Shown here one piece after another: positions 6,423 through 10,292 of a stretch of 10,292 bases of DNA. The notes beneath the pieces were generated by a model. That model was not told the DNA's origin and made no database searches. It saw only the letters and a list, made by a program, of their open reading frames with translations. This stretch comes from an uncultured Bacilli bacterium (lineage in GTDB: Bacteria > Bacillota_I > Bacilli_A > RF39 > UBA660). The position numbers and the translations under genes were made by a program. Within the stretch, counting starts at the first letter, position 1. Every line of letters begins with the position of its first letter. The stretch is taken from assembly GCA_947623755.1 (NCBI GenBank), contig CANQHB010000025.1, forward strand, positions 1 through 10,292. Reading direction: 5' to 3'.

Positions 6423-8153
6423 TTAATCTCTAATTTTAATATGTAATTCTTTTAAAGCTTTTTCATCAATAACATTTGGACTACCCATTAATAAGTCTAT
6501 CCCTGAAACATTTGGTGGGAATAATTGCACTTCTCTTAAGTTTTCTTCATCACTAAGAAGCATAATCATTCTATCAATTCCTGGGGCCATTCCAGCATGC
6601 GGAGGTGCTCCATATTGAAATGCGGTATATAAACTTCTAAATTTATTTTTGATTACTTCTTCGCCATATCCGGCAATTTTAAAAGCTTCCTTCATTATTT
6701 CAATATCATGATTTCTTACTGCCCCACTAGCCATTTCACAGCCATTACAAACAAAATCGTATTGGTAAGCTACAATATTTTCGGGGGCTTCTTCCTTTAG
6801 AGCTTTTAAGCCTCCTTTAGGCATACTAAATGGATTATGTCCAAAATCCCATTTTTCTTCTTCGCTATTATATTCATACATTGGAAAATCATTTATAATA
6901 CAAAATTCAAATTTATTTTTATTAATAAGTTCTAACTCTTCTCCTAATTTATTTCGTAAAATTCCCATTAACTTATCAATATTTTCTGTATCAGATATCA
7001 TAAATATTACATTATTTTCCTCTAATTTTAATTGCTCTTTTAACTCATTAATTTCGATATCTTTTAAGAATTTCACAATTGAACCCTTTAGTTCTCCGTT
7101 ATCTAAAACTTGTAAGTAAGCAAGACCTTTAGCTCCTTTTTCTTTTATAAATTCTTCTAATTTTTTATACCAAGAATTAGGTTTGCCACAATTATTAACT
7201 TTAATAGCTTTTACAATTTTACCTTTAAATCCTTGAAATTCACTATCTAAAAATATATTAGATACATCTTCAATTATTAATGGATTACGTAAATCGGGTT
7301 TATCAGAGCCATACTTTTCCATGGCTTCTTTATAAGGTATTCTTCTAAATGGTCTTGCGGATACTTCTTTCTTTGAAAAATGCGTAAATAAATCATAAAA
7401 TATTTTTTCTCCAACTTGATAGACGTCTTCTTCCGTTGCAAAACTCATTTCAAAATCTAATTGATAAAATTCTAAAGTTCTATCGGCCCGACAATCTTCA
7501 TCTCTAAAACATGGTGCAATCTGAAAATAACGACTAAATCCTGAGACCATTAACAACTGCTTATATATCTGAGGCGCTTGTGGTAAGGCATAAAATTTTC
7601 CTTTATAATTTCTCGATGGAATTACAAAATCTCTTGCTCCCTCTGGACTACTAGCAGTAATAATAGGCGTAGCAATTTCCGTAAATCCTAGCTCCTTCAT
7701 AATCTTTCTAATATAATCAATTACTTGAACTCTTAAAATTATTTTATCATGTACTTCCGGATTTCGTAAATCTAAATACCGATATTTAAGTCTTGCTTCT
7801 TCACTAGCTTCTTTACTTCTATTAATTTCAAACGGTAAAACATTTAAACATTTCCCTAGTATTTCCATATTTTCCAAAACAATTTCAATTTCTCCCGTTT
7901 TCATCTTGGGATTAGCTTCTTTACGTAGTCTTACTACTCCTTCAATTGAGGCAGTTGATTCTCTTGTAACATCCCGAAATATGCTTTCATCTTCTGTCAC
8001 TATTTGTACTAGACCTGTCTCATCTCTTAAGGTTACAAAAACTAACCCTCCTAAATTACGAATAGAATTAATCCATCCCGCAACTTTAACTTTTTTATTA
8101 ACATCATCTCGGGTTAACTCTCCACAATCATGATTTCGATATCTATTTTCCAT
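6423..8153 (-). CDS. aspS: Aspartyl-tRNA synthetase, first copy (discriminating-like)
   Basis: Bacterial-type class II AspRS of 576 residues that charges tRNAAsp with aspartate. The OB-fold domain (about 1-105) has GWINSIRNLGG, where Leu34 matches the Leu of the discriminating E. coli enzyme. The neighbouring Asp of the usual R-D-[LH]-G is Asn33 here. The catalytic core has SPEGARDF near 169-176, QAPQ at 192-195 and motif 2 FRDEDCRADRTLEFYQLD at 216-233. A GAD-type insertion (about 285-415) is followed by HNPFSMP with His439, GCEMASGAVRNH with Glu473 and Arg480, and motif 3 GMAPGIDR at 521-528, so all catalytic elements are kept. GAGGT at 8163-8159, five bases before the ATG, fixes the start, 13 bases after hisS. 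The hisS-aspS pair is the usual Bacillota arrangement, so this is probably the ancestral-position copy and the main tRNAAsp enzyme. That last point is inference. Confidence 0.96.
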   Translation of the reverse strand: MENRYRNHDCGELTRDDVNKKVKVAGWINSIRNLGGLVFVTLRDETGLVQIVTEDESIFRDVTRESTASIEGVVRLRKEANPKMKTGEIEIVLENMEILGKCLNVLPFEINRSKEASEEARLKYRYLDLRNPEVHDKIILRVQVIDYIRKIMKELGFTEIATPIITASSPEGARDFVIPSRNYKGKFYALPQAPQIYKQLLMVSGFSRYFQIAPCFRDEDCRADRTLEFYQLDFEMSFATEEDVYQVGEKIFYDLFTHFSKKEVSARPFRRIPYKEAMEKYGSDKPDLRNPLIIEDVSNIFLDSEFQGFKGKIVKAIKVNNCGKPNSWYKKLEEFIKEKGAKGLAYLQVLDNGELKGSIVKFLKDIEINELKEQLKLEENNVIFMISDTENIDKLMGILRNKLGEELELINKNKFEFCIINDFPMYEYNSEEEKWDFGHNPFSMPKGGLKALKEEAPENIVAYQYDFVCNGCEMASGAVRNHDIEIMKEAFKIAGYGEEVIKNKFRSLYTAFQYGAPPHAGMAPGIDRMIMLLSDEENLREVQLFPPNVSGIDLLMGSPNVIDEKALKELHIKIRD

Positions 8154-8166
8154 CTTCGACCTCTTT

Positions 8167-9432
8167 CTATATATTGCTAACTATATAATCTAATATCTCG
8201 CTTTCATCAACTTTAGTTTCTTCTTTTGTAACATTATCTTTAACGGTTATTAAACCTTTTTGTAAATCTTCATCATTTAATATTACGAGTAATCTTGCTT
8301 TTAATCTATCTGCCTGTTTAAATTGGCCTTTTAAGCTGCGGTCTAAACTATCTAGTTCACATTTAATTTCACTCCAACGTAAATCTTGAATTAATTTTAC
8401 GGCTGTTATTCTCTCTTCTTCACTTACGGCCATTACGTACACATCAACATTATCTTGAATTTCTTTATCTTTATTAAGTTCTTTTAAGATAATCATAAGC
8501 CGGTCTACACCACTAGCCCAACCAACACATGCCGTCGCTGGTCCCCCTAGTTCTTCAACTAAAGCATTGTAACGTCCTCCGCCCGCGACTGTTGAGGCAC
8601 TACCCAAAGCTTCTAAATCAGCGACTAACTCAAAAACTGTATGATTATAATAATCAAGACCTCTTACAATACTAGCATCTACTTCATAATCAATATCTAA
8701 ATATCTTAAATATTCTAAGACTTTATCAAATCTTTTTTTACTATCTTCATTTAAATAATCTAACATATTTGGTACTGTTTTTAACGCCACATGGTCTTTA
8801 TCAACTTTACAATCAAGTATTCTTAAAGGATTATTCTTAAATCTTTTTTGACAATCCGGACATAACTCCCCAATATATGGTTCTAAGTGTTTAATTAAAG
8901 CTTCCCGGTAATTTTCTCTTGATTCATTATCTCCCAAAGAATTTATTTTAACGGTAATATTATCAATACCCATCTCTTCTAAGGTGCGATAAGCTAAAGA
9001 TATAACTTCGGCGTCCATAATCGGTGAATCGCTTCCTAATACTTCTACCCCAAATTGCGTTAATTCCCGATATCTCCCGGCTTGGGGTCTTTCATAACGA
9101 TACATTGGTCCACTATAATATAATTTAATTGGTTGATTAGCTTCTCCATACATTTTATTTTCAATGTACGCTCTAACTACGCCCGCGGTTCCTTCTGGTC
9201 TTAAAGTTAAATCACGGTCTCCACGGTCTTTAAAATCATAAGTTTCTTTGGAAACAATATCACTAGATTCTCCCACACTTCTATGAAATAAAGTACTATC
9301 CTCAAATATTGGTGTTCTAATAAAATTATAATTATAATAATTTGCCACCGTCGCAAAAACACTATTTATATAATTATAGTATTTTGCGTCTTCTCCATAA
9401 ATATCATAAGTTCCTTTAGGCTTTGTTATCAT
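8167..9432 (-). CDS. hisS: Histidyl-tRNA synthetase
   Basis: Class IIa synthetase that attaches histidine to tRNAHis in the cytoplasm. At 421 residues it has the normal bacterial length. The N-terminus KPKGTYDI is the family's usual opening. LRPEGT at 77-82, motif 2 GPMYRYERPQAGRYRELTQF around 108-127, the histidine-binding RGLDYYNHTVFE at 257-268, GGGRYNALVEELGG at 284-297 and motif 3 VGWASGVDRL at 303-312 are all present. The C-terminal anticodon domain spans about 330-421. Motif 3 has Trp and Asp where GFAxGxER is more common, a conservative change. The ATG at 9432 has AAGGAG at 9447-9442, nine bases upstream. It is the first gene after the T-box leader, so its expression should depend on that leader, whose specifier reads Asp rather than His. 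Stop codon TAG. Confidence 0.97.
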   Translation of the reverse strand: MITKPKGTYDIYGEDAKYYNYINSVFATVANYYNYNFIRTPIFEDSTLFHRSVGESSDIVSKETYDFKDRGDRDLTLRPEGTAGVVRAYIENKMYGEANQPIKLYYSGPMYRYERPQAGRYRELTQFGVEVLGSDSPIMDAEVISLAYRTLEEMGIDNITVKINSLGDNESRENYREALIKHLEPYIGELCPDCQKRFKNNPLRILDCKVDKDHVALKTVPNMLDYLNEDSKKRFDKVLEYLRYLDIDYEVDASIVRGLDYYNHTVFELVADLEALGSASTVAGGGRYNALVEELGGPATACVGWASGVDRLMIILKELNKDKEIQDNVDVYVMAVSEEERITAVKLIQDLRWSEIKCELDSLDRSLKGQFKQADRLKARLLVILNDEDLQKGLITVKDNVTKEETKVDESEILDYIVSNI

Positions 9433-9456
9433 TTTTCTTCTCTCCTTCTAAAACAT

Positions 9457-9479
9457 AAAAAAACTTAGCCCTCGGTAAG
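9457..9479 (-). terminator. Regulated terminator of the T-box leader
   Basis: CTTACC (9479-9474) can pair with GG-C-TAAG (one bulged C) around a GAG loop, followed by seven T at 9463-9457. It uses the 3' arm of the antiterminator, so the two folds exclude each other, as expected of a T-box. The short stem is weak. A longer helix, ACTTAGC (9519-9513) with GCTAAGT at the same T tract, is also possible and would enclose the antiterminator. Confidence 0.7.
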
Positions 9480-9509
9480 GACGCTATAACCTGCGTGGTG
9501 CCACCTTAC
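9475..9509 (-). promoter_or_regulatory. T-box antiterminator element
   Basis: GTAAGG (9509-9504) pairs with CCTTAC (9480-9475), and ACGC pairs with GCGT inside it. These flank the seven-base bulge TGGCACC, whose TGGC pairs with the acceptor end of an uncharged tRNA. This is the canonical antiterminator architecture. Its 3' arm is shared with the downstream terminator hairpin. Confidence 0.85.
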
Positions 9510-9570
9510 TTTGCTAAGTCGCCTCATTATTTTTATCACGATTACTCGCGTTTTCTAATCCGTGAAAGCT

Positions 9571-9573
9571 GTC
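9571..9573 (-). promoter_or_regulatory. T-box specifier codon GAC (Asp)
   Basis: GAC stands one base after GAA in the specifier loop and is followed by A, which is the family pattern. It would pair with the GUC anticodon of tRNAAsp. No His (CAC/CAT) or Asn (AAC/AAT) triplet occupies the expected position. Confidence 0.8.
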
Positions 9574-9675
9574 TTTCAAATCTATCCTAACTTAGGCATT
9601 TCCAGCAATCTAGCCCTCTCTTGTAAGTTATTTCCTAGTTTACTCGGTCTTTCCATAGAAAAATATTATATAAGT

Positions 9676-9704
9676 ATTTTATTACATTATTTATTTTTAG
9701 TCAA
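9676..9704 (-). promoter_or_regulatory. sigmaA-type promoter of the hisS-to-gatB operon
   Basis: TTGACT (9704-9699) and TAAAAT (9681-9676) are separated by 17 bases; each differs from consensus at one position. The predicted start near 9668 gives a T-box leader of about 235 nt before the hisS ATG. The -35 lies three bases after the stop codon of the preceding gene. I see no terminator between that gene and this promoter, so some read-through from upstream is likely. Confidence 0.8.
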
Positions 9705-9707
9705 GTC

Positions 9708-10292
9708 TTATCGCATTGATATCTGTCTAATTAGGCCTTCTTTTTTAACTATTTTATTTTTTAATCTCTCTAGCATTTTTCTTTCATAAAATACTATTGA
9801 TTCATTAGCTTGTCTAAATACCTCGGCATAACCTTTTCCCATCTTATCTTCAATTAAGGAAGCTACGTCTTGATATATCTTCGATACTAAAAGATTATTT
9901 AAAATTTCTTCTTTTATTTTTCTAAATCTTCTATCATCTAATTCCCAAACGTTTTTTCCTAATATTTCTTTATTAGTCGCGGCCACAATAAAACCATACT
10001 TATCAATAAATAAGTCTTTATCCATCCTATTAATACTAAATCCGGATTTAAAATCTAAGCAACTTCTTTCAAAGTAACATAATTTTTCCCAATCTTTCTT
10101 ATTATAGCATAAACTAAAAATATTAAAATCTTCCCCAATTAATAAATAGTTAAAGTCTCTATTTCCTACTTTAGCTTGAAATATCCCAGCTAACTTATTA
10201 ATTAAAAAAGGTAAATAAGCGACATCTTCTAATTTAAAACCTAAATATCTAGTCGCATAATTAACTGAATTATCATAAATTTTATTCAATTT
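9708..10292 (-). CDS. Unrecognised protein, 5' end outside the window
   Basis: This frame is open from the window edge to a TAA at 9710-9708, giving 195 codons. A TTG at 10289 is a possible start, but codon AAA precedes it and no upstream sequence is available to find a ribosome site, so I treat the gene as 5' partial. I recognise no domain. The product has no obvious signal peptide or membrane segment. The first part is rich in aromatic residues (for example WEKLCYFERSCLDFKSGFS). The last third is strongly charged and predicted helical (NNLLVSKIYQDVASL, then FYERKMLERLKNKIVKKEGL), and could form coiled-coil contacts. Base composition and codon use look like those of the neighbours. It lies directly upstream of the T-box promoter on the same strand but does not look like part of the translation operon. 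Confidence 0.7.
   Translation of the reverse strand, partial: KLNKIYDNSVNYATRYLGFKLEDVAYLPFLINKLAGIFQAKVGNRDFNYLLIGEDFNIFSLCYNKKDWEKLCYFERSCLDFKSGFSINRMDKDLFIDKYGFIVAATNKEILGKNVWELDDRRFRKIKEEILNNLLVSKIYQDVASLIEDKMGKGYAEVFRQANESIVFYERKMLERLKNKIVKKEGLIRQISMR

Larger units (their letters stand above)
9457..9668 (-). promoter_or_regulatory. T-box riboswitch leader, tRNAAsp-responsive
   Basis: This leader senses uncharged tRNA and lets transcription enter the seven-gene operon. Stem I starts near 9655. The loop-E partner motifs are AGTA on the 5' side and GAA (9577-9575) on the 3' side, and GAAAG can pair with CTTTC at the stem base. Higher up, AACTTA pairs with TAAGTT, and the distal part has AGAGAG and GCTGGAA, the usual AG-bulge and apical-loop elements. 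The specifier follows as GAA-A-GAC-A, the spacing I recall for Geobacillus glyQ (GAA-A-GGC-A). A second hairpin forms from TCAC-G-GATTA with TAATC-GTGA. The conserved T-box AAGGTGGCACCACG is at 9507-9494. In the bulge TGGC the variable base is C, which pairs with a G discriminator, as in tRNAAsp but not tRNAHis (C73). The T-box assignment is secure; the exact stem borders are by eye. Confidence 0.93.

Noticed and set aside
2266..8133. Plus-strand open frames opposite gatA (2266-2496), both aspS genes (3923-4183, 4802-5005, 7906-8133) and asnS (5424-5762)
   Set aside because: All lie inside confidently identified minus-strand synthetase or amidotransferase genes and have no recognisable product or ribosome site.
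9571..9577. Histidine specifier in the T-box, expected because hisS is the first gene
   Set aside because: No CAC or CAT stands at the specifier position, and the TGGC bulge does not fit the C73 discriminator of tRNAHis.
9562..9789. Plus-strand open frame of 75 codons across the T-box leader and promoter
   Set aside because: It lies opposite a structured T-box RNA and the end of another gene. It has no ribosome site and a hydrophobic low-complexity product typical of antisense frames in AT-rich DNA.
82..10292. TGA read as tryptophan (Mycoplasma code)
   Set aside because: Every tryptophan codon I checked across the genes is TGG, and no frame needs a TGA to be read through. The standard code explains the window.

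Overview
The window is AT-rich. Every gene I can support lies on the minus strand, so transcription runs from high to low coordinates. It looks like a low-GC member of the Bacillota, probably a Bacilli lineage close to the Mollicutes. Three things suggest this: a T-box riboswitch leader, a GatB without the zinc-site cysteines (as in Staphylococcus and Bacillus), and a GatA active-site variant (TGDSIRKP) that I associate with Mollicutes. All tryptophans I checked are TGG and no gene contains an in-frame TGA, so the standard code is sufficient. The placement is inferred from motifs recalled from memory, not from a search.

Layout in transcription order. (1) The 3' part of an unrecognised gene (9708-10292) is open to the window edge. 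(2) Directly after its stop codon is a sigmaA-type promoter (-35 at 9699-9704, -10 at 9676-9681). (3) A T-box leader of about 235 nt follows. Its specifier reads GAC (Asp), it has a UGGC discriminator bulge, an antiterminator, and a terminator ending in seven T. (4) A tightly packed seven-gene operon comes next: hisS, a first aspS, asnS, a second aspS, gatC, gatA, gatB. Gaps are 1 to 16 nt, gatA and gatB overlap by 1 nt, and each gene has a Shine-Dalgarno sequence. (5) An AT-rich hairpin with a T tract begins inside the gatB stop codon. It overlaps the -35 region of a new promoter, which drives a gene that leaves the window after seven codons (1-21).

How the genes fit together. The operon makes HisRS, two paralogous bacterial-type AspRS enzymes, AsnRS and the whole GatCAB amidotransferase. 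It therefore encodes both known routes to Asn-tRNAAsn: direct charging by AsnRS, and Asp-tRNAAsn made by a non-discriminating AspRS followed by amidation by GatCAB. The two AspRS copies differ at the anticodon-domain position linked to tRNAAsn discrimination. The first has Leu34 (discriminating-like) and the second, next to gatCAB, has His33 (non-discriminating-like). The most interesting hypothesis here is a division of labour between duplicated AspRS enzymes, with the whole set controlled by uncharged tRNAAsp. GatCAB probably also makes Gln-tRNAGln. No mobile element, CRISPR array, tRNA or rRNA gene was seen. No stretch above 300 bases lacks a gene; the longest, 9433-9707, is the promoter and T-box leader.
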